Origin: Pedobacter sandarakinus | GTDB lineage: Bacteria; Bacteroidota; Bacteroidia; Sphingobacteriales; Sphingobacteriaceae | Assembly (NCBI RefSeq): GCF_026240095.1 | Contig: NZ_JAPIVG010000001.1 | Coordinates: forward strand, 1,272,010 to 1,336,009 | Reading direction: 5' to 3' | Length of the DNA stretch: 64,000 nt | Part shown: in pieces, positions 45,149 to 54,003 of the stretch | How the letters are laid out: every line of letters starts with the position of its first letter | How positions within the stretch are numbered: position 1 is the first letter of the stretch | Made by a program: the position numbers and the translations under genes | Notes under the pieces: model-generated | The model's input: only the letters and a program-made list of their open reading frames with translations | What the model was told of the DNA's origin: nothing | The model's database searches: none

Positions 45149-46756
45149 ATGAATAAATATATACTTACCCTCCTATTAGCTATCTCCTTTACAGGTGCTT
45201 TTGCGCAATCGCAATATCAACCTTACTCATATCAATACTATCAGAAACTTGGTGCTGAAGTGTACAATCCTGAAACTCGTTTTCACAGTTCACTAAAACC
45301 TTTCTTTATTGATGATAGTCTATTGAAGGACAGGCACCAGCTGTTGATGAATGTGGGGGTAGATACGAATCGGAAATCCTGGTTATTAGGAAAACTCTTC
45401 AACGAACATTTGTTAGATATTAAAAAGGAAGACTTTACGGTCTATGCTGATTTTTTGCCTGACTTCCAGATTGGGAGGGACTTCTCGGGTAAACAAAATG
45501 TATGGTTAAACACCAGGGCTTACCAAATAGGGGGTACGGTTGGTAAAAAGTTTTCGTTTTATACGAGCGGGTTTGAGAATCTGGGCCAGTTTTCTCAGTA
45601 CTATAATCAATATGTTAATCAAACCGGTGTTGTACCTGGTCAGTCGTACAACCGGGCCTATGGCTTCAATGCGGGCAAAACTTCATTAGATTGGTCGTAC
45701 GTTACCGCAGTGATTTCTTATACGCCAATAAAATACTTGAACATCAGTGCAGGATACGATAAGACTTTTATCGGAGATGGGTATCGCTCCATGCTGTTGT
45801 CTGATTTTTCTTCTCCTACTCCTTTCTTAAAACTTACTGGTAATTTAGGTAATGTGCAATATCTGGCGATGTGGACTGCCATGCAGGATCCTGGTGCGAC
45901 AAAACTTTCTTACGATGCTGGCAATCGTAAAAAAGGTGGTGTTTTCCATTACCTGGACTGGAATGTCAATAATCGTTTGTCGATCGGGTTCTTTGATTCC
46001 ATCATCTGGGCACAAACCGATGATCTAGGTAATAGAAGAGGCTTTGACTGGGGATACGCCAATCCAATTATCTTCCTTCGCCCTGTGGAAGCATCAAGTG
46101 GATCACCAGATAACGCCATGATTGGATTTACCGGAAAATATAAGTTCTCTAAAGAATTGGTTGGTTACGGGCAATTTTCCCTCGATGAATTTGAGTCGAA
46201 AAACTTTTTCTCTTCATCAGGGAGTTCAAGAAATAAATATGGTTGGCAGCTGGGTATCCGAGGGGCTGATGTTTTCAAAGTGGCCGGATTAAATTATTTA
46301 TTGGAGTATAATACTGCTAAGCCATATACCTATTCATCCCGCACCCGAATTGGTAACTATGCCAATTACAACGAACCATTGGCGCACCCTATGGGAGCCA
46401 ACTTCCGCGAGGTGGTTGGTTTATTAAACTATAGTTATAAGCGGTTCGATTTCAGCGGACAGTTGCTATATGCTAAATATGGTTTGGATGTTGCCGGAGC
46501 CAATTTTGGTAAGAATATTTTCACACCATATACCGATGCTGTTCAGGCGGATGGTAATTTCACTACACAAGGTTTACGCACAGATTTAGGTTATGCGGAA
46601 GGGAGAGTTGCTTATGTAGTGAATCCAAAATATAATTTGAGATTGGAGTTGGGTGGGATTTACAGGAGAGAAAGTAATAGTTTAGGTGCCAATAATACCG
46701 CTTTGATCACTTTTGGCATAAGAAGTTCGTTTAGAAACTTGTATAGTGATTTTTAG
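45149..46756 (+). CDS. RemB/Wzi-like outer-membrane capsule protein
   Basis: A 535-residue outer-membrane protein with a signal peptide (MNKYILTLLLAISFTGAFAQ) and a beta-barrel composition (alternating short strands, Tyr/Asn/Gly-rich, final strand LITFGIRSSFRNLYSDF). FYTSGFENLGQFSQYYNQYV, KTSLDWSYVTAVISYTP and KYLNISAGYDKTFIGDGYRSMLLSDFSSPTPFLK resemble the Bacteroidota RemB family, related to Wzi capsule-assembly proteins. It probably helps attach or organise the surface polymer. It ends the plus-strand locus and is followed by a strong terminator. Confidence 0.82.
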   Translation: MNKYILTLLLAISFTGAFAQSQYQPYSYQYYQKLGAEVYNPETRFHSSLKPFFIDDSLLKDRHQLLMNVGVDTNRKSWLLGKLFNEHLLDIKKEDFTVYADFLPDFQIGRDFSGKQNVWLNTRAYQIGGTVGKKFSFYTSGFENLGQFSQYYNQYVNQTGVVPGQSYNRAYGFNAGKTSLDWSYVTAVISYTPIKYLNISAGYDKTFIGDGYRSMLLSDFSSPTPFLKLTGNLGNVQYLAMWTAMQDPGATKLSYDAGNRKKGGVFHYLDWNVNNRLSIGFFDSIIWAQTDDLGNRRGFDWGYANPIIFLRPVEASSGSPDNAMIGFTGKYKFSKELVGYGQFSLDEFESKNFFSSSGSSRNKYGWQLGIRGADVFKVAGLNYLLEYNTAKPYTYSSRTRIGNYANYNEPLAHPMGANFREVVGLLNYSYKRFDFSGQLLYAKYGLDVAGANFGKNIFTPYTDAVQADGNFTTQGLRTDLGYAEGRVAYVVNPKYNLRLELGGIYRRESNSLGANNTALITFGIRSSFRNLYSDF

Positions 46757-46779
46757 GCGCTAGATAGTATCAAGTTGTG

Positions 46780-46818
46780 AAAGCGTCTGCGATTAATTAT
46801 CCAGACGCTTTTAATTTT
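46780..46818 (+). terminator. terminator of the main polysaccharide locus
   Basis: AAAGCGTCTG (46780-46789) and CAGACGCTTT (46802-46811) form a perfect 10-pair stem with a T-rich tail. It closes the plus-strand polysaccharide genes just before repeat array 3. Confidence 0.92.
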
Positions 46819-46820
46819 TG

Positions 46821-48235
46821 TTATGCCTCATCGGCGGCGGCCTATCCAATTTTCTTGATAAAAAGTGGAGTAAACCTAAACAAAGCGAAAGCATGACAAC
46901 CAATAAAACAACAAAAACGCTGGCATAACTCAAGGCTTGGATCTGTCGTCGGATAAACTCGTCAAAGCTTTAATTTCGGCATCACAAGCTGCGATGAAAA
47001 ATCGCAGAGGACGCGATGCTTGGTTTGGTGGGTTATGAGAATGTCTGCAAAAGCTTTAACGCTTTCTCCCTCCAACATCTCCTAGGCCGGTTAGCAGGGT
47101 GACTATAGCAGGGAGTCTACTATTGGAGCAGATAACGGAGGTTGATTTTTCTTATACCTCATCGGCGGCGGCCTATTTCTTTTGGCTTGATCCAAAAGAA
47201 ACAAACCTGAGCATAGCGAAAGCATGACAACCAATAAAACAACAAAAACGCTGGCATAACTCAAGGCTTGGATCTGTTGTCCTATAAACTCGTCAAAGCT
47301 TTAATTTCGGCATCACAAGCTGCGATGAAAAATCGCAGCGGACGCGATGCCTGGTTTGGTGGGTTATGAGAATGTCTGCAAAAGCTTTAACGCTTTCTCC
47401 CTCCAACATCTCCTAGGCCGGTTAGCAGGGTGATTATAGCAGGGAGTCTACTATTGGAGCAGATAACGGAGGTTGATTTTCTTATGCCTCATCGGCGGCG
47501 GCCTATCCAATTTTCTTGATAAAAAGTGGAGTAAACCTAAACAAAGCGAAAGCATGACAACCAATAAAAACGCTGGCATAACTCAAGGCTTGGATCTGTC
47601 GTCGGATAAATTCGTCAAAGCTTCAATTTCGGCATCACAAGCTGCGATGAAAAATCGCAGAGGACGCGATGCCTGATTTGGTGGGTTATGAGAATGTCTG
47701 CAAAAGCTTTAACGCTTTCTCCCTCCAACATCTCCTAGGCTGGTTAGCAGGGTGACTATAGCAGGGAGTCTACTATTGGAGCAGATAGCGGAGGTGGATT
47801 TTTCTTATGCCTCATTGGCGGCGGCCTATTTCTTTTGGCTTGATCCAAAAGAAACAAAACATCAAGGCTTGGATCTGTCGTCGGATAAATTCGTCAAAGC
47901 TTTAATTTCGGCATCACAAGCTGCGATGAAAAATCGCAGCGGACGCGATGCCTGGTTTGGTGGTTTATGAGAATGTTTGCAAAAGCTTTAACGCTTTCTC
48001 CTTCCAACATCTCCTAGGCCGGTTAGCAGGGTGACTATAGCAGGGAGTCTACTATTGGAGCAGATAACGGAGGTTTTTCTTATGCCTCATCGGCGGCGGC
48101 CTATTTCTTTTGGCTTGATCCAAAAGAAACAAACCTGAGCATAGCGAAAGCATGACAACCAATAAAACAATAAAAACGCTGGCATAACTCGAGGCTTGGA
48201 TCTGTTGTCGGATAAATTCGTTAACGCTTTAATTG
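46821..48235 (+). repeat. repeat array 3: four full and one truncated ~330-bp units
   Basis: Units start at 46821, 47152, 47482, 47805 and 48080, giving periods of 331, 330, 323 and 275 bases; the last is cut at about 48235. The 275-base unit lost about 55 bases after the hairpin. Units 1 and 3 have one version of the head hairpin (CCAATTTT/AAAAAGTGG around CTTGAT) and units 2, 4 and 5 the other (TTTCTTTTGG/CCAAAAGAAA). All copies match arrays 1 and 2 in orientation. Small reading frames inside are not conserved between units. No other gene is seen up to 48318. Confidence 0.95.
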
Positions 48236-48317
48236 CATTGCCGTTAACAACAGTAATCTTTGGTTGGTTACTCTAGGGGGGATTTATTTTAATCACGCAT
48301 TCACTTGTGATTTTCGT

Positions 48318-48998
48318 TTACAAATCCATTAAATCAGTTCCAGGCTTAAGATATTTTTTGGCTTGTTTCAGTAAAGCATATACACCATAAAAGTATTTAC
48401 GCAAAAAAGCCTTTATCTTTTGATTTAGCTTAAAATCTACGCCATGTAAATTTTGGATAGGAGTTCTCCAATTTTCACCGTAGCAATGCTTCAGATAAGC
48501 ATCAAAATCTTTAGGAATTGAAAATGTTTCTCCTAAGAAAGTGAGTGTAGTTGTTTTTGTCAAAAACCTGTTGTAAGTATAATAAATATCAGTATTGTCG
48601 TCGTAATATGCCGACTTACGATAGAAGAAAAGGTGTTTTCTGAAAAAGTATATGTCAATATACTCCTCCTTTCTAATGAGGGATATCAAATCATTCTCAT
48701 ACCGCCCGACAACAAATCCTGCATTGCTTAACTCAAACAACAAATCTAAGAATGAGGCCCTATCTTCTTCTAAAATTATAAAATCCGTATCAAAATCATG
48801 TTCAATGAAATTGCCTTCACGAATAGCGCCAAGGAGTGTTCCGTATGCCAGCAGGAATTTAACCTTACTCTTATCCAGTATTTCTTTGAATAAAAATAAA
48901 TTTTCTTTGGCACGCTCACGGTTAATTGTTTTTGAACCATAAGAAAAGGCTGGTCTTTCAAAAAAGAACTCTCCTTTGGTGGTGTTTATTGTTGTCAT
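48318..48998 (-). CDS. LicD-family phosphotransferase
   Basis: A 226-residue protein of the LicD family, which transfers phosphocholine, phosphoethanolamine or a related group from a CDP-activated donor to a glycan. The family core is KFLLAYGTLLGAIREGNFIEHDFDTDFIILEED (the DxD-type metal site, with the conserved GTLLGAIR and DFDTDF). YDDNTDIYYTY and FSIPKDFDAYLKHCYGENWRTP complete the pattern. I start at the ATG at 48998, which overlaps the stop of the methyltransferase gene (ATGA). It ends the minus-strand operon containing a LicC-like enzyme, a telling pair. Confidence 0.85.
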   Translation of the reverse strand: MTTINTTKGEFFFERPAFSYGSKTINRERAKENLFLFKEILDKSKVKFLLAYGTLLGAIREGNFIEHDFDTDFIILEEDRASFLDLLFELSNAGFVVGRYENDLISLIRKEEYIDIYFFRKHLFFYRKSAYYDDNTDIYYTYNRFLTKTTTLTFLGETFSIPKDFDAYLKHCYGENWRTPIQNLHGVDFKLNQKIKAFLRKYFYGVYALLKQAKKYLKPGTDLMDL

Positions 48999-49693
48999 AA
49001 AATCAAACAATCAAATCTATATTCATTTTGTGAAAACTTTGGCATCTTATGCGGCAAGAAATACACTTTTCTGTTCGGAGCAAGTTTCTGCACTTCATTC
49101 AAAATCCATGGTTTTGAAAAGTATAATATATCTAAGCCATCATATTTTTTTTCATACTCCTGCGCCGTGAGCATACCTCTTCTGAATGCTTCTGACTCTG
49201 TTTTAAAGGTGATATCTGCCATGGCTGTAATTAAGACTCTGCCACCAGATTTTAGGATCGTGCCCAAGACGGCACTTACATATTCCAGGTTGGGGAAATA
49301 GTGAAACACATGATTTGCAATAATAACATCAGCATTTATTTCTTTCAAATCAATAGCTTCGCACCATTGAAGTTTGGCAGCGCATGCAGGCATCTTTTGC
49401 TTGGCTATCTCAATCAGTGGCAGAGCGAAATCAATCCCACTAACATCAAATCCATTTTCATAAAGTATGTAAATGAAAGCTCCGCTTCCGCAACCAATTT
49501 CAAAAACCGTTTCATTGGGGGTTAAATCTAAAGTTTTAATAACATGGCTAGCATAGTTTCGGAAATCTTGTTCACTCAATTTTCCCAAAGGTGTATCAAA
49601 ACCGTCCATCCTGATTAAACTTTCAAGAGTGGTTTCACCCTCTTCCTGGAGGAACTGTCTTTTGGACCATATTTCATTCCAAGTTTGTTTCAT
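48995..49693 (-). CDS. class I SAM-dependent methyltransferase
   Basis: A 232-residue methyltransferase. The SAM-binding motif I is VFEIGCGSGAFIYILYENG, followed by VSGIDFALPLIEIAKQKMP, VIIANHVFHYFPN (motif IV) and LKSGGRVLITAMADI. The FHYF pattern and length fit small-molecule or sugar methylases, and not rRNA types. Overlaps both neighbours by four bases (ATGA), so it belongs to the pathway. It may methylate the amino-alcohol or a glycan hydroxyl; the target is unknown. Confidence 0.82.
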   Translation of the reverse strand: MKQTWNEIWSKRQFLQEEGETTLESLIRMDGFDTPLGKLSEQDFRNYASHVIKTLDLTPNETVFEIGCGSGAFIYILYENGFDVSGIDFALPLIEIAKQKMPACAAKLQWCEAIDLKEINADVIIANHVFHYFPNLEYVSAVLGTILKSGGRVLITAMADITFKTESEAFRRGMLTAQEYEKKYDGLDILYFSKPWILNEVQKLAPNRKVYFLPHKMPKFSQNEYRFDCLIL

Positions 49694-51477
49694 GATATTG
49701 GAGGAATTAGCGTTTTCATTGCGTTTACCAATAATTCATTCTCGTGCGGTAACCTTACTGCCACTCTGAAATAGTAGTTGTCATTTTTGAACTTAGCGCT
49801 TACATTTTTGATATAAATGTTGTACTTCTTTAACAATAAGTCATCCAGTTTTTCAATCCCTTTGTTATCCTTAGCAATTTCGAAAAGGATAAAGTTTGCA
49901 TGCGAATCATAGACTTTGCTTAGATACGGTATGGTTTTTAAATCTTCGATGAAAGTGTGTCGATCAATTTTTGTTTGCTCAAAAGATTGATTCAGACTTA
50001 TCTTATCTTTTAGAATTATCTCCAAGAAAAACTCGGCCATTGAATTCATATTCCATATAGGGATCTCATCCGCTATAGTTTTTAACAATTCCCTATTATT
50101 TGCATAGGCAAAGCCAACACGCATTCCTGGTAACCCGTAACTTTTACTCATGCTTCTGATCACTAGTATGTTATCTTTCGGGTCAGTTTCAAGCATGTCT
50201 GCAATTGATTTTTCATTCGAGAATTCAATAAAAGATTCGTCAATGATGAAGGTTTTATCTGGATATTGATTGGCTATTTCCCAAATAACATTGGTTTCGA
50301 TAATAGATCCTGTCGGATTATTTGGATTTACAAACACCACGACATCAGCGATCTGAATTTTCGGCTTTATTTCCTCTGCTGTAAACCCAACTGGATCATA
50401 GGTGTCTACCTTATCAAAGAGTTTGTCATATTCACTAAACGTTGGCTCGGGTATCAATCCTTTTTTATTTTTCCAAATATTCTTTAAGATTGGATAAATC
50501 TGGCTGGCACCATTCAATGCAATGAGGTTTTCCCTACTGTATTGAAGCACGTAAGAAAGTTTTTGATTAAGCGTTTCTTGTTTTGAGCCGTAGTTCTTTA
50601 ATAGATTAAGCATATGATTTTTAAGCTCTGCCATAACAGAGGTGCTGGGGAAATACATATTCCTGATAAAACAAAAATCAATGATATCGAAATGCCAGTA
50701 TCCACCAAAGTTTTTGTTTAAAATCTTAATTCTCTCGTTAGTATTAAATTGATAAAATGCATTTTCCAAGTCATTGGGATCATCTACTTCAAACCAGTCA
50801 TTATTGTCTATTACTTCCGCAAAAATATCTTGCCTTTGCATATAGATAATGATTCCTAAAATCAGTTCATAGTAACAATTGTCGTCTACTGATCTGGCGT
50901 AATGGATTAGTAACTTTTTAAACTCTTTTTGACAAAAATCTTTTGAGAATTTATAAATATTCAGGGTTTTGAATTTGTCAAATAGGTTGAAATTCTCATC
51001 GTGTAAATGCGGCGGAAAAATATTTATGATTTTTTGGTTCGAAATCTGGACAACGGTTCCATCCATTCCTATTTTATAGGGAGATACCAACGCAACGTTC
51101 TCATGTTTGGAATTGATTGCCTGATTTAGCACATTTTCATTATAAATTAAATCGGATTCAATTAGTAAAATATCGTCATCTATTAATATATTTTCAAATG
51201 CAAGCGCCAGCGAAAATATGTTATTGGTTTCCTGGTATCTATCATTATGGATATATTCTATAACTAAGTTTTTATGGTTTTCATCGATATGCGCTCTTAG
51301 CTGCCCGTCTAAATAACCAGTAACAATTACTACTTTAGAAATATTGTGATTTTTAAGGGAGTTTAACAATCTATCTACAATCGTTTCATGCCCTATCTTT
51401 AAAAGTGTTTTGTGTGTGTTTTTAGTCAACGGGCTCATTCTATTTCCATATCCCGCACATAGTATAATTGCTTTCAT
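49690..51477 (-). CDS. fused LicC-like nucleotidyltransferase and CobD-like PLP enzyme
   Basis: A 595-residue two-domain protein. Residues 1-245 form a nucleotidyltransferase: MKAIILCAGYGNRMSPLTKN, HKTLLKIGHETIVDRLL, IESDLIYN and DWFEVDDPNDLENA, similar to LicC choline-phosphate cytidylyltransferases. Residues 250-595 form a fold-type I PLP enzyme: LNGASQIYPIL, PEPTFSEYDKLF (346-353), NPNNPTG (384-390), IIDESF (Asp413), SMSKSYGLPGMRVG with PLP lysine 445, and Arg571/Arg575 near the end. PTFSEY favours threonine- or serine-phosphate decarboxylases (CobD) over histidinol-phosphate transaminases. Fusion of activation and decarboxylation suggests a CDP-ethanolamine or CDP-aminopropanol-like product. 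It overlaps the methyltransferase gene. A CMP-phosphonate route is the main alternative. Confidence 0.8.
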   Translation of the reverse strand: MKAIILCAGYGNRMSPLTKNTHKTLLKIGHETIVDRLLNSLKNHNISKVVIVTGYLDGQLRAHIDENHKNLVIEYIHNDRYQETNNIFSLALAFENILIDDDILLIESDLIYNENVLNQAINSKHENVALVSPYKIGMDGTVVQISNQKIINIFPPHLHDENFNLFDKFKTLNIYKFSKDFCQKEFKKLLIHYARSVDDNCYYELILGIIIYMQRQDIFAEVIDNNDWFEVDDPNDLENAFYQFNTNERIKILNKNFGGYWHFDIIDFCFIRNMYFPSTSVMAELKNHMLNLLKNYGSKQETLNQKLSYVLQYSRENLIALNGASQIYPILKNIWKNKKGLIPEPTFSEYDKLFDKVDTYDPVGFTAEEIKPKIQIADVVVFVNPNNPTGSIIETNVIWEIANQYPDKTFIIDESFIEFSNEKSIADMLETDPKDNILVIRSMSKSYGLPGMRVGFAYANNRELLKTIADEIPIWNMNSMAEFFLEIILKDKISLNQSFEQTKIDRHTFIEDLKTIPYLSKVYDSHANFILFEIAKDNKGIEKLDDLLLKKYNIYIKNVSAKFKNDNYYFRVAVRLPHENELLVNAMKTLIPPIS

Positions 51478-51481
51478 AGTA

Positions 51482-52711
51482 TCAGTTTGTTTTTAAGAGA
51501 CGAAATTTAGAGATATAATAGACCCGAATTAAGAAAGCGACCAGTTCGTAAGCACATAAGGATATGCCCAATACCAATATGTTTTGTGTAAATATTGAAG
51601 CTAACACGATATAGAGAAAATAAAAAACAGAACCATAAACCAGACTAAAATTAGCTTCATTTTGATAGCCAGATACGCCTAGGAGCGGAAAGCCAATTAA
51701 GGAACTCACATTTGCAATAACAATACACCAAATGACATTATCATAAATGTTTAAAAGAATTGGCGACGACGAATGGAAAAAAAACAATAGTATGTGTTCC
51801 TTAAGCCCATATAGACAAGATATAAATACCAAGGATGCCACAATAGTAAACTTCAAAACTTTTATAAAAAGACTTAAATCTTTCTTTCTTGACATTAAAG
51901 GATACATCAATTGTGCTGGAATGCCGCCAATGGAGATGGATGTGGCAAAAATTTTATCGACTAACGAATAGTATCCAACCAATGTGCTTGAAAAGTTAAT
52001 GCCAATTAAGATCGTCGCAAAATATCTGCTCCCATCGTTGGCTATTCTTGAAAAGAAAAAATTCTTGCTTTTAGAGAAAACAGACCAAAGCATTTCTCGT
52101 GAAGGAATGATAAGAGGAATGTTAAACAATTTTACGCTCCAAATAAAGCCAAAAAGGCCGGTTAATATCCCTGCAAGATTACTAAATAGGAAGAAGGAGA
52201 TATAACTGGATTTTTCTTTCACGAAAAGGAACATTAAAACCGTGAAAAATATTTTAGTTGAAACATTGAAGATTGTAACGAATTTCATTTGTTCCATTCC
52301 CATTAAAAACCAAGTTGGGAAAAGAATTCCACCGACCAAACCACCAATAGAATAGAACAAAAGTGTTCTGATATGGAAAAACTGGGGTAAGCAAATTGTT
52401 AATATAGCTATGACTGCAACACTACAAATAAGCAGCAAGAATTTCAATATTAAAACTGCGTAGAAATGATTTGAGATAAGCACTACATCATTTTTGTTTT
52501 TTGCAATTTGAGGTGTAACAGATAAATCAAACCCGAAATTAATGATAACAACTGCAAAAGAGGTAATTGCGGTTGCAAAACTTAAATCGCCAAAAAAGCT
52601 ACTTCCAACTATTTTAACAATGTAAGGAAATGTTAAAATCGGCAATATCAAATTAACGATTTGTAAAAATGACAGATAGCCAAAATTGTAAATAAGTCTC
52701 CTAATCTCCAT
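51482..52711 (-). CDS. second Wzx-like oligosaccharide flippase
   Basis: A 409-residue membrane protein with about 12 helices of the polysaccharide transporter family. It starts MEIRRLIYNFGYLSFLQIVNLILPILTFPYIVKIVGSSFFGDL and has FSFVVINFGFDLSVTPQIAKNK-like and FPTWFLMGMEQMKFV blocks. LLGVSGYQNEANFSLVYGS near the end fits. It is distinct from the flippase at 33345, and shares an operon with the LicC/LicD-type genes, four bases from the fused enzyme. It may flip the lipid-linked glycan that the operon decorates. Confidence 0.88.
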   Translation of the reverse strand: MEIRRLIYNFGYLSFLQIVNLILPILTFPYIVKIVGSSFFGDLSFATAITSFAVVIINFGFDLSVTPQIAKNKNDVVLISNHFYAVLILKFLLLICSVAVIAILTICLPQFFHIRTLLFYSIGGLVGGILFPTWFLMGMEQMKFVTIFNVSTKIFFTVLMFLFVKEKSSYISFFLFSNLAGILTGLFGFIWSVKLFNIPLIIPSREMLWSVFSKSKNFFFSRIANDGSRYFATILIGINFSSTLVGYYSLVDKIFATSISIGGIPAQLMYPLMSRKKDLSLFIKVLKFTIVASLVFISCLYGLKEHILLFFFHSSSPILLNIYDNVIWCIVIANVSSLIGFPLLGVSGYQNEANFSLVYGSVFYFLYIVLASIFTQNILVLGISLCAYELVAFLIRVYYISKFRLLKTN

Positions 52712-52746
52712 TTAACTTGATGATAATAATTATGATTAAGGATTAT

Positions 52747-54003
52747 TTAACTGTTAAGGATCCGGGTATATAAATTCCAGTAATCCGTATTGAAGTTTTG
52801 CCAAGAGAATTTTTGAGCTTGGAGTAACGATTTATTGGCTAACTCAGTTCTTAAGTCTGCATTGTGATACAGTTTTAGCATGTGTTCAGCTATTGCATCC
52901 TCGTCTTCGGCATTTACAAGCAATCCTGCCTGGCCTACCACTTCTGGCAATGAGCTATTGTTGGAGGTAATTACGGGAATACCGCATTGCATTGCCTCGA
53001 GCGGTGGCAATCCAAAACCTTCATAAATAGACGGATAAATAAATGCTAAAGCACCTGAATAAATTGCAGATAAGTCTTCATCTTCTACGAAGCCCGTCGC
53101 GATGATTCGCTTCCTCAATGACTTACTTACATTTAACGACTTAAATAATTCACCTATTTTTCGACCTTCGGAGCCGACCAAAACCAGCTGCAGTTCTTTC
53201 AAATTTTCCTGTTCGATGAGCTTGGCAAAAGCCCCTATTGAACTTTTGAGATTTTTACGAAGTTCTAAAGTTGAAAGCAACAAAAAATACGGCTTCTCAT
53301 CATCAATCTGATATTTTTTGAGGATGGTTTTGATTCGATCTTGATCTGTTTCACGGTAGAAGATGTTTGCGTCTGCTGCTAATGGGATAACTGAAACCCT
53401 TGCCGGATCTACCTTTGAATGATGATTCAATAAATCTTGTTTCGCACTTTCTGAAACACAACTTACAAAAGTTTCTTCATCAATGCTATCTAAGATTTTG
53501 TTTATTTCCAATTCAATGCTTAAGCCTTTATATTCTGGCAAAATCTTTGGGATAAGATCATGAACAGTAATCAGTTGCTTAATAGAATGTCGCTTTAGAA
53601 CGCTATTAGGAATTGCATGAAATGGTGAATGGTATAAATCATATTGTTTTAATTCCTTAGTATTAAATAAACCGTGCTTTATAGACAATAATCCAGATTT
53701 ACGAAGCGCATACAGAATATTTTTTTCAGTAAGACTCCGTCTTGGTATAAGGGAAAATACATAGCTCATAAATTTCGATATGACCAGACTTTCTTTAGAA
53801 TTGACACACTTAAAGTCGTTTTCCTTAAGGAAACTTGCTAATCTTGGTAAACTTATAAATAACGAAGTAAGTCCAATATCACATTTGTTCCCTTCTAAGT
53901 TTGCTAAAATTTGTTGGGCTACTCTAAATACACCTGTCTTAGGGTTCAAACTGTCTTTATAAATTGTGTTGGCAATTGCTGTTGCGTCAAAAATTATTTT
54001 CAT
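52747..54003 (-). CDS. GT4 glycosyltransferase
   Basis: A 418-residue GT4 enzyme with KIIFDATAIANTIYKDSLNPKTGVFRVAQQIL at the start, QLITVHDLIPKILPEYKG, FVSCVSESAKQDLLNHH, YFLLLSTLELRKNLKSSI and ALAFIYPSIYEGFGLPPLEAMQCGIPVITSNNSSLPEVVGQAGLLV. The EGFGLPPLEA donor loop and SSLPEVVG are typical of mannosyl-type GT4 enzymes. It is the first gene of the minus-strand operon and 35 bases from the second flippase. Donor and acceptor are unknown. Confidence 0.9.
   Translation of the reverse strand: MKIIFDATAIANTIYKDSLNPKTGVFRVAQQILANLEGNKCDIGLTSLFISLPRLASFLKENDFKCVNSKESLVISKFMSYVFSLIPRRSLTEKNILYALRKSGLLSIKHGLFNTKELKQYDLYHSPFHAIPNSVLKRHSIKQLITVHDLIPKILPEYKGLSIELEINKILDSIDEETFVSCVSESAKQDLLNHHSKVDPARVSVIPLAADANIFYRETDQDRIKTILKKYQIDDEKPYFLLLSTLELRKNLKSSIGAFAKLIEQENLKELQLVLVGSEGRKIGELFKSLNVSKSLRKRIIATGFVEDEDLSAIYSGALAFIYPSIYEGFGLPPLEAMQCGIPVITSNNSSLPEVVGQAGLLVNAEDEDAIAEHMLKLYHNADLRTELANKSLLQAQKFSWQNFNTDYWNLYTRILNS

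Noticed and set aside
47473..47970. Two plus-strand frames of 67 and 72 codons in repeat array 3
   Set aside because: They share residues only because they cover successive repeat units; starts and ends fall at arbitrary points and there is no ribosome-binding context.
46821..48235. CRISPR array
   Set aside because: The periodic unit is about 330 bases and repeated along its whole length, with no short repeat plus variable spacer pattern and no cas genes.
48292..48313. AATCAC/GTGATT hairpin as terminator of the LicD operon
   Set aside because: The stem is short and no T tract follows on the minus strand.
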